Assembly (NCBI GenBank): GCA_002372545.1
Contig: DFHD01000113.1
Location: 1 to 37,320, forward strand
DNA length: 37,320 nucleotides
Direction of reading: 5' to 3'
Source of the DNA: Lachnospiraceae bacterium UBA3732
GTDB taxonomy: Bacteria > Bacillota > Clostridia > Lachnospirales > Lachnospiraceae
Shown here: positions 7,176 through 15,191 of the stretch, piece by piece
How positions within the stretch are numbered: the first letter of the stretch is position 1
Layout of the letters: every line of letters begins with the position of its first letter
The notes under the pieces: generated by a model
The model's database searches: none
Seen by the model: the letters and a program-made list of their open reading frames with translations, nothing else
Told to the model about the DNA's origin: nothing
Made by a program: the position numbers and the translations under genes

Positions 7176-8592
7176 GCCTTTCCAGAGTCTCCTCTTTTCC
7201 GAGAAGAGCCATCAGCTCTGTTGCGCCGCCGGGTGTAGCCGGTTTTCCGGAAAGCGCGGTACGGATCGGCCACATGACGAAGCCTGTCTTGTATCCCTTT
7301 TCTCCCGCAAAGCCGGAGAGAGAGGCGAAGAGGGAATCGTTGTCCCAGGCCTCCTGCTGTTCCAGAAGCGGAAGCACCTCGCGGATCAGGGCAAGGGAGT
7401 TATCGGTATTGGTCTTCATCTTTTTGTGGGTATACAGCGATACATCGTACGCCGGAACGGCTTCCAGAAAGTCAACCTGCTCACGGATGTCCGGGAAAAC
7501 CTCAATCCGGGTCTGTACCATGGAGGCGAGCTTACGGAAGTCCATTGGACGATGGATCACATCCTTAAGGATTGGGAGTGCCTTTTCATAGAAGGCCTCC
7601 GGGTCCATTTTTTTGATGTATTCCCCGTTCATCCAGCGGAGCTTTGGAATATCCAGGACCGCGGGAGACTTGGAGATATGATGATAATCGAAGGCCTCAA
7701 CCAGCTCCGGAAGGGAGAAAATTTCGCGGTTATCCTCCGGGGACCAGCCCAGAAGAGATACGAAATTGATCACGGCTTCAGGCAGGAATCCCTGTTCCAG
7801 CAGATCCTCGAAGGAGGAGTGTCCGCTGCGCTTGGAAAGCTTCTGATGGTTTTCGTCAGTGATCAGCGGGCAGTGAATATAAACCGGCACCTCCCAGCCG
7901 AAGGCCTGGTAGAGACGGTTGTATTTGGGAGCGGAGGAAAGATACTCATTCCCTCTGACCACGTGGGTGATGCCCATCAGATGATCGTCCACAACGTTGG
8001 CAAAGTTATAGGTAGGATAGCCGTCCGATTTGATCAGTATCATATCATCCAGCTCCTCATTGGGAACAGTGATCTCGCCGTACAGTTCATCAATAAAGGA
8101 GGTCGTACCCTCTGTGGGATTGTTCTGCCGGATGACATAGGGCTTTCCGGCATCGAGATTTGCCTGAATTTCCTCCGGAGAGAGATGGAGGCAGTGTTTA
8201 TCGTAGCGGCTGACGGTCTTTCCCTCAACCTCGGTGGTCAGGCTGGCCAGCCGTTCCTCGTCGCAGAAGCAGTAATAGGCCTCGCCGCGCTCGATCAGCT
8301 TTTTGGCATATTCCAGATAAATCCCCTGGGCCATTCTCTCGGATTGTACATAGGGGCCGACGCCGCCGTCCTTATCCGGACCTTCATCCCAGAGGAGCCC
8401 TGTTTCGGTCAGGGTACGGTTGATGATATCCACAGCGCCTTCCATTTCACGCTGCTGATCGGTATCCTCGATCCGGAGAATAAAATCTCCGCCGGCATGA
8501 CGGGCAATAAGGTAGGCGTAAAGCGCGGTCCGCAGATTTCCTACATGCATGCGGCCGGTAGGACTGGGGGCGAATCTTGTTCTGATCTTCAT
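7129..8592 (-). CDS. gltX: Glutamyl-tRNA synthetase
   Basis: A 487-residue class I synthetase that joins glutamate to tRNA(Glu); in many Clostridia it may also charge tRNA(Gln) for the amidotransferase route, which cannot be decided here. The HIGH motif is seen as HVGN (16-19) in the APSPTGRMHVGN block, followed by LRIEDTDQ. The KMSKS loop is KLSKR at 251-255, preceded by the usual DENHQ. The length is typical for bacterial GluRS. AGGAAG precedes the ATG on the minus strand. The gene is divergent from the acidic membrane protein at 8805 and convergent with the YihY gene, overlapping it by 47 bases. I see no T-box leader in the 212-base divergent gap. Confidence 0.97.
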   Translation of the reverse strand: MKIRTRFAPSPTGRMHVGNLRTALYAYLIARHAGGDFILRIEDTDQQREMEGAVDIINRTLTETGLLWDEGPDKDGGVGPYVQSERMAQGIYLEYAKKLIERGEAYYCFCDEERLASLTTEVEGKTVSRYDKHCLHLSPEEIQANLDAGKPYVIRQNNPTEGTTSFIDELYGEITVPNEELDDMILIKSDGYPTYNFANVVDDHLMGITHVVRGNEYLSSAPKYNRLYQAFGWEVPVYIHCPLITDENHQKLSKRSGHSSFEDLLEQGFLPEAVINFVSLLGWSPEDNREIFSLPELVEAFDYHHISKSPAVLDIPKLRWMNGEYIKKMDPEAFYEKALPILKDVIHRPMDFRKLASMVQTRIEVFPDIREQVDFLEAVPAYDVSLYTHKKMKTNTDNSLALIREVLPLLEQQEAWDNDSLFASLSGFAGEKGYKTGFVMWPIRTALSGKPATPGGATELMALLGKEETLERLKAAEQLLSSSVSGS

Positions 8593-8718
8593 TTCGATCT
8601 TCCTTTCGTTTTCATTTTCTTCATTACATATTTTTCTTGTAACGATTCCTCAAAGAATAAATCTGTTCCTGCATTATGATACCACAGCAGAACGGAAAAA
8701 ACACTAATAATATTTTTC

Positions 8719-8747
8719 TTGAAACCTGTTTTGTGTAATGGTATACT
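8719..8747 (+). promoter_or_regulatory. Promoter for the acidic membrane-anchored protein gene
   Basis: TTGAAA (8719-8724) and TATACT (8742-8747) with 17-base spacing, about 58 bases before the ATG at 8805. It lies in the divergent gap shared with gltX (8593-8804). Confidence 0.65.
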
Positions 8748-8804
8748 TGAAAGAGCGCCGAAAGGCATGTATTTTTGAAAGTGCGAAAGGAAGGGTAGTA
8801 CCTC

Positions 8805-10493
8805 ATGGATCAAGGCAGCTTTCTTTTTACCATAGGAAATCTGAGTCAGGCTACATCTATGCTGCTTGTATTTGCAGCCATTCTTTTTGTTTTCCTTTTA
8901 CTGCTTATTGTGATCACGGTTAAGGTTTTCCGGAGCGGAAAAGATACGGATGAGGAAAAGGATGAATTACTTCAGGCGGATGAGGACGAGGAGGAAGAAA
9001 CCGTTTCCCTCTCTGCAGCAGATCCCTTCCAGTCCTATAAAGAAAAGGACAGGGATGAGGATGACGGCGAGGAGGGAACCACCGTTCTTTCCGGGCCGGA
9101 GCAGAATCCGGATATCCGCAGGATAGTGGAGGAAACGCAGGCTGCCGTGGATCAGGCAATCGCCTCTGAACGGAGCGAGGCTATGAACAAGGCTGAGCAG
9201 AAGAAGCTGAAGACTCCGCCCAGACCGAGACAGGATAACACACTGGATTTCGCAGAGGTAAGACGCCGTCTGGCTGAGCAGGAGGGTTATGAAGAAGAGG
9301 CTGCTCCTCCGGATATGTCCGACTATGATATTTCCCGGGACAGCGTATTTGCCGAAGCAGATGAAGACAGCATGATGGCTGTGGAGGATTCGGGTGAGGA
9401 GCCTACATCGCTGATCGGGACTAAGCCGTATCAGGGAAAGGGCGTACGGATCCGCGACGAGGAGGAGGACGCCGGTGACGGCTTCCTGGATGATGATCTT
9501 GATGATGATACAGATGATCTGGATGATGACCTGAATGATGAAGAATATGAGGATGATGTTTTATCGCAGCCGGTGTATGCAGAACCGGTTCGTGAAGTAA
9601 ATTCCGGATCTGAGAAAGAAACTCTTGCAAATGAAGATTTTTCTTCAGAAGATATTCCTGCAGAGGAGGCAGAGAAAACGTATGCCTCATCCGAAGAGAG
9701 TTCCTCCGGCCTCTATGATGAGGATCAGGTTACCTTCGGCGAGCAGATGTCTCTGGATCAGTTCCTGGCCGAACAGCCGGCAGAGAATCCCGCGCCGCTG
9801 CAGTATGAGACAGAGCCGGTGAAGGAGAAGGCTCCCGCCGCCGGAAAGATCACGGTGAATCCGGTGAATGCCGTGAATATCCGGACGGTAAATTCCGTTG
9901 CTCCGGTCAATACCATCAATCCGGAAGCCGGCATCAACGATATGCAGGAAGTGGAAGATTTCCTGGCGGAAAACCCGGTGCCGAAGAAACAGAAGAAGAA
10001 GCTCAGAAAGAAGGATATTCCTTTTGAGAACCGCTTCGGTTCAAAGGAAGGGGAGATCAAGGGAGCAAGATATTTCTGGTATAACAGTCAGGATATTGAG
10101 GATCTTACCCGGAAAGAGGATATGTATTTCTACTGCCATTACTTTGAACAGCCGGAGAAGGCGGTAATGGCACTGGTGACGGAAATGTATGACTGCGGTT
10201 TTGTCCGGACGGAGGAAATCCAGCGGATCGCTTTCGGCGTACAGTTCCGGTCCATGGGAATGAAGGAAATCCTGAGTGCCAAAGAGAATATCAGCTTTGA
10301 CAAAAATAAGGCTGTTAAGACACCGGATGAAAAGGACAGACGTGAGATCAGCCGGAAGTGGTGTGAATATGTGGATCAGTTCCTGGGCATTGTGGTATTC
10401 AATGCGCCGGAAGAGGTACAGGAAATGATCAAAAAACGGCTTTATGCTTACGGAGAACGGGATCCGGAAGTGCTGATCTACAGCCCGCAGTAA
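8805..10493 (+). CDS. Membrane-anchored acidic protein of unknown function
   Basis: 562 residues. I do not recognise the family. One hydrophobic helix near the N-terminus (about residues 18-42) is followed by a long, highly acidic, probably disordered stretch (about 45-390) with Asp runs near 225-245. A compact, mixed-charge C-terminal domain (about 400-562) contains many Phe, Tyr and Trp residues, a QPEKAVMALVTEMYDCGFVR segment and a late WCEYVDQFLG segment. The helix has no leading signal features, and the rest is most likely cytoplasmic. It has its own promoter and a terminator-like hairpin after the stop, so it may be a single-gene unit. The ATG at 8805 is chosen because a longer Met-containing frame upstream is in a different phase and AGGAAGGG lies about 10 bases before. 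Confidence 0.8.
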   Translation: MDQGSFLFTIGNLSQATSMLLVFAAILFVFLLLLIVITVKVFRSGKDTDEEKDELLQADEDEEEETVSLSAADPFQSYKEKDRDEDDGEEGTTVLSGPEQNPDIRRIVEETQAAVDQAIASERSEAMNKAEQKKLKTPPRPRQDNTLDFAEVRRRLAEQEGYEEEAAPPDMSDYDISRDSVFAEADEDSMMAVEDSGEEPTSLIGTKPYQGKGVRIRDEEEDAGDGFLDDDLDDDTDDLDDDLNDEEYEDDVLSQPVYAEPVREVNSGSEKETLANEDFSSEDIPAEEAEKTYASSEESSSGLYDEDQVTFGEQMSLDQFLAEQPAENPAPLQYETEPVKEKAPAAGKITVNPVNAVNIRTVNSVAPVNTINPEAGINDMQEVEDFLAENPVPKKQKKKLRKKDIPFENRFGSKEGEIKGARYFWYNSQDIEDLTRKEDMYFYCHYFEQPEKAVMALVTEMYDCGFVRTEEIQRIAFGVQFRSMGMKEILSAKENISFDKNKAVKTPDEKDRREISRKWCEYVDQFLGIVVFNAPEEVQEMIKKRLYAYGERDPEVLIYSPQ

Positions 10494-10501
10494 GAACATT
10501 C

Positions 10502-10535
10502 GTCCCCTCACCCATCGGCGGGGGGACTTCTTTTT
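10502..10535 (+). terminator. Terminator-like hairpin between the acidic protein gene and pheS
   Basis: GTCCCC (10502-10507) pairs with GGGGAC (10522-10527), followed by TTCTTTTT. It starts 8 bases after a stop codon and ends just before the pheS ribosome site AAGGAGG, so it may terminate most upstream transcripts or act as an attenuator. Confidence 0.6.
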
Positions 10536-10548
10536 AAGGAGGAACATT

Positions 10549-11568
10549 ATGAGGTCACTGGAAGAAATCAGAGCGAGGGCAGAGGAAGAGATTCGTCTTG
10601 CCGAAAGCGTAGATAATCTGGAGGAGATCAGAGTCAGCGTTCTGGGAAAAAAGGGTGCTCTGACCCAGATCCTGAAAGGAATGAAGGACCTGTCGCCGGA
10701 GGAGCGTCCCAAAGTTGGTCAGAATGTGAACGAGCTGAGAGCAAGACTCGAGGAGCTTCTGCAGAAAAAGACGAAGGAATTCCAGGCAAAGCTTCTGGCA
10801 GAAAAAATGAAGCGGGAGAGGCTGGATGTGACCATGCCCGGAAGAAAAATGATCCGCGGACATAAACATCCCAATCAGATCGCTCTTGAAGATCTGGAAC
10901 GGGTATTCATCGGTATGGGCTATGAGGTTGTGGAAGGCCCTGAGGTGGAATATGACCGTTATAATTTCGAGCTTCTGAATATCCCCGCCAATCATCCGGC
11001 CAAGGATGAGCAGGATACCTTTTATATTACGAAGGATATCCTTCTTAGGACCCAGACCTCATCTGTACAGGCAAGAATCATGGAAAAGGGCGATCTGCCC
11101 ATTAAGATCATCTCCCCCGGACGGGTATTCCGTTCCGATGAGGTGGATGCCACGCACTCTCCCTCCTTCCATCAGGTTGAGGGCCTTGTGGTTGGAAAGA
11201 ATGTGACCATGGCGGATCTGAAGGGTACACTGGATCAGTTTGCCAGAAACTTCTTTGGACCGGAAACAAAAACCAAGCTTCGTCCCCATCATTTCCCCTT
11301 CACCGAGCCGTCTGCCGAGGTGGATGTGACCTGCTTTAAATGCGGCGGAAAGGGCTGCGGCGTCTGCAAGGGTTCCGGATGGATCGAGATCCTGGGCTGC
11401 GGAATGGTGCATCCCAGGGTGCTGGAGATGTGCGGGATCGATCCGGAGGTTTATTCCGGCTTTGCTTTCGGCATCGGTCTGGAGCGCGTGACTCTGCTGA
11501 AGTATGAGATCGACGATATGCGCCTTCTCTACGAAAACGATATCCGTTTCCTGCAGCAGTTCCGTTAG
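10549..11568 (+). CDS. pheS: Phenylalanyl-tRNA synthetase alpha subunit
   Basis: A 339-residue class II synthetase subunit, the typical length for PheS. The N-terminal helical hairpin (about 1-85) contacts tRNA. The catalytic core carries motif 2 (FRSDEVDATHSPSFHQVEGL, 194-213) and motif 3 (GFAFGIGLERVTLLKY, 304-319). A Cys-rich CFKCGGKGCGVCKGSG loop before motif 3 is normal for the family. It works as an alpha2-beta2 tetramer with PheT, encoded 153 bases downstream. AAGGAGG lies a few bases before the ATG. No T-box element was seen upstream. Confidence 0.97.
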   Translation: MRSLEEIRARAEEEIRLAESVDNLEEIRVSVLGKKGALTQILKGMKDLSPEERPKVGQNVNELRARLEELLQKKTKEFQAKLLAEKMKRERLDVTMPGRKMIRGHKHPNQIALEDLERVFIGMGYEVVEGPEVEYDRYNFELLNIPANHPAKDEQDTFYITKDILLRTQTSSVQARIMEKGDLPIKIISPGRVFRSDEVDATHSPSFHQVEGLVVGKNVTMADLKGTLDQFARNFFGPETKTKLRPHHFPFTEPSAEVDVTCFKCGGKGCGVCKGSGWIEILGCGMVHPRVLEMCGIDPEVYSGFAFGIGLERVTLLKYEIDDMRLLYENDIRFLQQFR

Positions 11569-11593
11569 GAGCGGAAACCGGTATGAGATCAAT

Positions 11594-11710
11594 GATCATA
11601 TAAGACTGAAAATTGTATAAGATGCGAGATCGTACAAGATCATAGAATGTGTAAGATCACAGATCATGTAAGGTCATAGCTTGTACAGGATATAAATCGT
11701 ACATTAAGAG
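11594..11710 (+). repeat. Degenerate 17-base tandem repeats between pheS and pheT
   Basis: About seven imperfect units of 14-17 bases built around GATCATGTAAGATC, for example 11626-11643, 11644-11660, 11661-11677 and 11678-11694. They fill the whole gap and end at the pheT ribosome binding site. No ORF is present. Function unknown. Confidence 0.75.
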
Positions 11711-11721
11711 GAGATTCACCT

Positions 11722-14151
11722 ATGAATACACCAATTTCATGGATCAAGGCATATGTTCCGGAGCTGAATGTTTCGCCCCGGGAATTTGTGGACCGGATCA
11801 CGCTTTCCGGCAGTCATGTGGAAAACTGTCAGGAATATGATAAAAACCTGGAAAAGATCGTTGTTGGTCAGGTTACGGCCTGCGAGCCCCACCCGGATTC
11901 GGATCATCTGGTGATCTGCCAGGTGGATGTGGGAACAGAGACACTGCAGATCGTTACAGGAGCGCCCAATGTTTCCGTGGGTATTCTGACGCCTGTCGTG
12001 CTGGACGGCGGAAGAGTGGCCGGCGGACATGACGGAGGCGAACTGCCGAAGGATGGCATTAAGATCAAAAAGGGTAAGCTCCGCGGCGTGGAGTCCTTTG
12101 GTATGATGTGTGCCATAGAAGAGCTGGGGCAGAACAGAGAGCTTTACCCTGAGGCGCCGGAAAATGGGATTTATATTTTCCCGGAGGATGCCGGCGTAAA
12201 GGCGGGCGATGATGCCATTAAGGCTCTGGGACTGGATGACGCCAATGTGGAGTACGAGATCACCTCAAACCGTGTGGACTGCTTCTCCATTATCGGCATG
12301 GCAAGAGAGGCCGCAGTGACCTTCCGCCTGCCCTTCCATCCCCCCGTACCGGAGGTAAAGGAAACCTCTGCTGAGAAGTCTTCCGACTATGTGCAGGTGG
12401 AGGTGAAGGATCCGGATCTCTGCAAGCGTTATATCGGCCGCGTGGTTAAGAATATCAAGATCGGCCCATCACCAAAGTGGCTGCAGAAGCGGCTCAGAGC
12501 GCAGGGGATCCGTTCCATCAACAATATTGTCGATATTACCAACTATGTTATGGAGGAATACGGCCAGCCCATGCATGCCTTTGATCTGGACCACGTTGCC
12601 GGTCATAAGATCGTGGTGAAAAGAGCTGAGGATGGAGAGGTATTCCGTACACTGGATGGTCAGGACAGAGTGATGGATCATGATGTGCTGATGATCTGCG
12701 ACGGCGAAAAATCCATTGGTATTGCCGGTATCATGGGCGGCGAAAACTCCATGGTGACAGAGGATATCCATACCCTGCTGTTTGAGGCGGCCTGCTTCGA
12801 CGGAACCAATATCCGTCTTTCCGAGCGCCGTCTGGGTCTCAGGACCGATGCGGCAGGCAAGTTCGAGAAAGGTCTGGATCCCAACCTGGCAGAGGAGGCC
12901 ATGAACAGAGCCTGCCAGCTGATCCAGGAAATGGACTGCGGCGAGGTGCTGACCGGTGCCGTGGATGTTTATCCGGAAAAAGTCAGCCCCTGGGTTCTTC
13001 CCTTTGAACCGGAGAAGATGAATCATCTTCTTGGCCTTCAGGTGGCTGAGGAGGAAATGCTGGATATTTTTGACCGCCTTGGTCTTACCTTCGATGCGGC
13101 TTCCCGTTCGCTGACCATTCCGACTTACAGACAGGATCTTCGCTGTATGGCCGATCTGGCGGAAGAGGTGGCCAGATTCTATGGCTACGATAAGATTCCT
13201 TCGACACTGACTACGGTGAATGCCGGTATCGGCGGGATCTCCGGGAAGGAGAGGATCCGCCGGATCCTGGGAAGGACAGCGGAGGAGAACGGCTATTCCC
13301 AGGCCATGTTCTATTCCTTTGAGAGCCCAAGAGTATTTGATAAGCTGCTTCTGCCGGAGGATTCACCCTACCGTCAGGCAATTAAGATCATGAATCCCCT
13401 GGGAGAGGATTTCAGTATTATGCGTACCCTTTCCCTGAATGGTATCCTGACATCTCTTTCCACTAATTACAACCGCAGGAATAAGAATGTCAGACTTTAT
13501 GAGATCGGAAATATCTATGTGCCCAAGGCGCTTCCTCTGACAGAACTTCCCGACGAGAAGAGCCGCCTTACCATGGGCTTCTACGGGGAGGGGGATTTCT
13601 TCACCCTGAAGGGCACCGTGGAGGAGATGCTGGGTACCCTTGGCCTTGATAAAAAGGCTGAATTTGTACCTTCATCCGATGAACCCTATCTGCATCCCGG
13701 CCGTCAGGCAAGGATCGTGGCAGGTAGTCGCAAAATCGGTATTCTGGGCCAGGTACACCCGCTGGCTGTGGAGAATTATGATATGAAGGGCGATGTTTAT
13801 GTTGCCGTTCTGGATGTGGATGTCATGACCGAGCTGGCTGACTTCGACATGAAATATACCTCTGTTGCCAGATTCCCGGCAGTTACCCGTGACCTTGCTC
13901 TGGTCTGCGACAGGGATGTATTTGTGGGTGACCTGGAAAAGATCATCCGCAAGGCAGGCGGACGCATCCTGGAGGAGCTGACGCTATTTGATGTATACGA
14001 GGGCGCGCAGGTGGCTCCGGGTAAAAAGTCTGTGGCCTTTTCGCTTGTATTCAGAGCAGGAGACCATACATTGAAGGAGGAGGAGATCACGCCGGTGATC
14101 GATAAGATCCTGAATAAGCTGGAAGCGGCCGGTGTGAAAATCCGTTCTTAA
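11722..14151 (+). CDS. pheT: Phenylalanyl-tRNA synthetase beta subunit
   Basis: 809 residues, the normal length. Domains in order are an N-terminal EMAP/OB-type tRNA-binding domain (about 40-150), the B3/B4 editing region (about 205-375, with NNIVDITNYVMEE and QPMHAFDLD), B5 (about 400-475), a catalytic-like core without class II activity (about 490-700), and the C-terminal anticodon-binding FDX-ACB domain (about 712-809, starting YTSVARFPAVTRDLAL). It pairs with PheS and supplies proofreading of mischarged Tyr-tRNA(Phe). AAGAGGAG precedes the ATG. queA follows after a single base, so translation is probably coupled. Confidence 0.97.
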   Translation: MNTPISWIKAYVPELNVSPREFVDRITLSGSHVENCQEYDKNLEKIVVGQVTACEPHPDSDHLVICQVDVGTETLQIVTGAPNVSVGILTPVVLDGGRVAGGHDGGELPKDGIKIKKGKLRGVESFGMMCAIEELGQNRELYPEAPENGIYIFPEDAGVKAGDDAIKALGLDDANVEYEITSNRVDCFSIIGMAREAAVTFRLPFHPPVPEVKETSAEKSSDYVQVEVKDPDLCKRYIGRVVKNIKIGPSPKWLQKRLRAQGIRSINNIVDITNYVMEEYGQPMHAFDLDHVAGHKIVVKRAEDGEVFRTLDGQDRVMDHDVLMICDGEKSIGIAGIMGGENSMVTEDIHTLLFEAACFDGTNIRLSERRLGLRTDAAGKFEKGLDPNLAEEAMNRACQLIQEMDCGEVLTGAVDVYPEKVSPWVLPFEPEKMNHLLGLQVAEEEMLDIFDRLGLTFDAASRSLTIPTYRQDLRCMADLAEEVARFYGYDKIPSTLTTVNAGIGGISGKERIRRILGRTAEENGYSQAMFYSFESPRVFDKLLLPEDSPYRQAIKIMNPLGEDFSIMRTLSLNGILTSLSTNYNRRNKNVRLYEIGNIYVPKALPLTELPDEKSRLTMGFYGEGDFFTLKGTVEEMLGTLGLDKKAEFVPSSDEPYLHPGRQARIVAGSRKIGILGQVHPLAVENYDMKGDVYVAVLDVDVMTELADFDMKYTSVARFPAVTRDLALVCDRDVFVGDLEKIIRKAGGRILEELTLFDVYEGAQVAPGKKSVAFSLVFRAGDHTLKEEEITPVIDKILNKLEAAGVKIRS

Positions 14152-14152
14152 T

Positions 14153-15178
14153 ATGAAATTATCTGATTTTAACTACGATCTGCCGAAGGAACTGATCGCC
14201 CAGGATCCCCTGGAAAAGCGGTCGGATTCCCGGCTTATGGTACTTCACAGAAATACCGGGGAAATCGAACACAGAACCTTTGACCGGGTGGGAGAGTATC
14301 TCGAACCCGGGGATATCCTGGTCATGAACGATACCCGGGTAATCCCTGCCCGCCTTCTGGGAAAGAAGGAGGATACCGGGGCTGCTGTAGAGATCCTTCT
14401 GTTAAAACGGCTGGATGACGCCCGCTGGGAGGCAATCGTCCGCCCCGGAAAGAAGCTCAGGCCCGGTGCGAGGGTCAGCTTCGGTGAGGGAAGGCTTACG
14501 GCTGAAATCGAGGAGGTTCGGGATGAGGGGAACCGGGTGATCCGGTTTACCTACGACGGGATCTTTGAAGAAATCCTGGATGAGCTGGGGCAGATGCCCC
14601 TGCCGCCCTACATTACCCATCAGCTGAAGGACAGGGAACGCTACCAGACGGTATATGCAAAGCATGAGGGGTCTGCGGCGGCACCCACTGCCGGCCTGCA
14701 TTTTACAAAGGAGCTTCTGCAGGAGCTGGAGCAGAAGGGGATAGAGACTGCCTTTGTCACCCTGCATGTGGGGCTGGGAACCTTTCGTCCGGTGAAGACC
14801 GAGAATATTCTGGAACATCATATGCATACAGAGTTTTGCTGTATTAATGAGGAAACGGCAGAAAAGATCAACCGGGTGAAGGCCCGGGGAGGAAGAGTGA
14901 TCGCTGTGGGAACCACCTCTGTCCGGACGCTGGAAAGCATGACGGATGAAGAGGGCGTTCTCCATGCCGGAAAAAGGGATACGGACATCTTTATCTATCC
15001 CGGCTATACCTTCCGGATCGTGGACAGTCTGATCACTAATTTCCACCTTCCCGAATCCACTCTGCTGATGCTGGTATCTGCGTTTTATGACAGGGAGAAG
15101 ATCCTGGAGGCTTATCGCATCGCTGTAGAGGAAAAATATCGTTTCTTTTCCTTTGGCGATGCCATGCTGATCCTGTAG
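14153..15178 (+). CDS. queA: S-adenosylmethionine:tRNA ribosyltransferase-isomerase
   Basis: 341 residues, the standard QueA length. It moves the ribosyl part of SAM to preQ1 in the tRNA wobble position, giving epoxyqueuosine. Family blocks are seen: DFNYDLPKELIAQ at the start, NDTRVIPARLLG, PTAGLHFT (about 178-185), GTTSVRTLES (about 252-261) and NFHLPESTLLMLVSAF (about 297-312). The ATG is one base after the pheT stop, with no strong ribosome site, so it is likely to be translated by coupling. The GDPD gene follows 13 bases later. Confidence 0.96.
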   Translation: MKLSDFNYDLPKELIAQDPLEKRSDSRLMVLHRNTGEIEHRTFDRVGEYLEPGDILVMNDTRVIPARLLGKKEDTGAAVEILLLKRLDDARWEAIVRPGKKLRPGARVSFGEGRLTAEIEEVRDEGNRVIRFTYDGIFEEILDELGQMPLPPYITHQLKDRERYQTVYAKHEGSAAAPTAGLHFTKELLQELEQKGIETAFVTLHVGLGTFRPVKTENILEHHMHTEFCCINEETAEKINRVKARGGRVIAVGTTSVRTLESMTDEEGVLHAGKRDTDIFIYPGYTFRIVDSLITNFHLPESTLLMLVSAFYDREKILEAYRIAVEEKYRFFSFGDAMLIL

Positions 15179-15191
15179 GAAGAGGGAGTCG

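Noticed and set aside
8795..8804. GGGTAGTACC resembling the T-box antiterminator motif
   Set aside because: No stem I, specifier loop or terminator is present, and the gene downstream is not a synthetase or amino acid gene. A chance match next to the ribosome site.
10494..10548. T-box leader for pheS
   Set aside because: Only 55 bases are available between the genes and no T-box sequence is found. Only a simple hairpin is present.
11594..11710. Reading the 17-base repeats as a CRISPR array
   Set aside because: Units are too short, adjacent without spacers and too variable. No cas genes are near.
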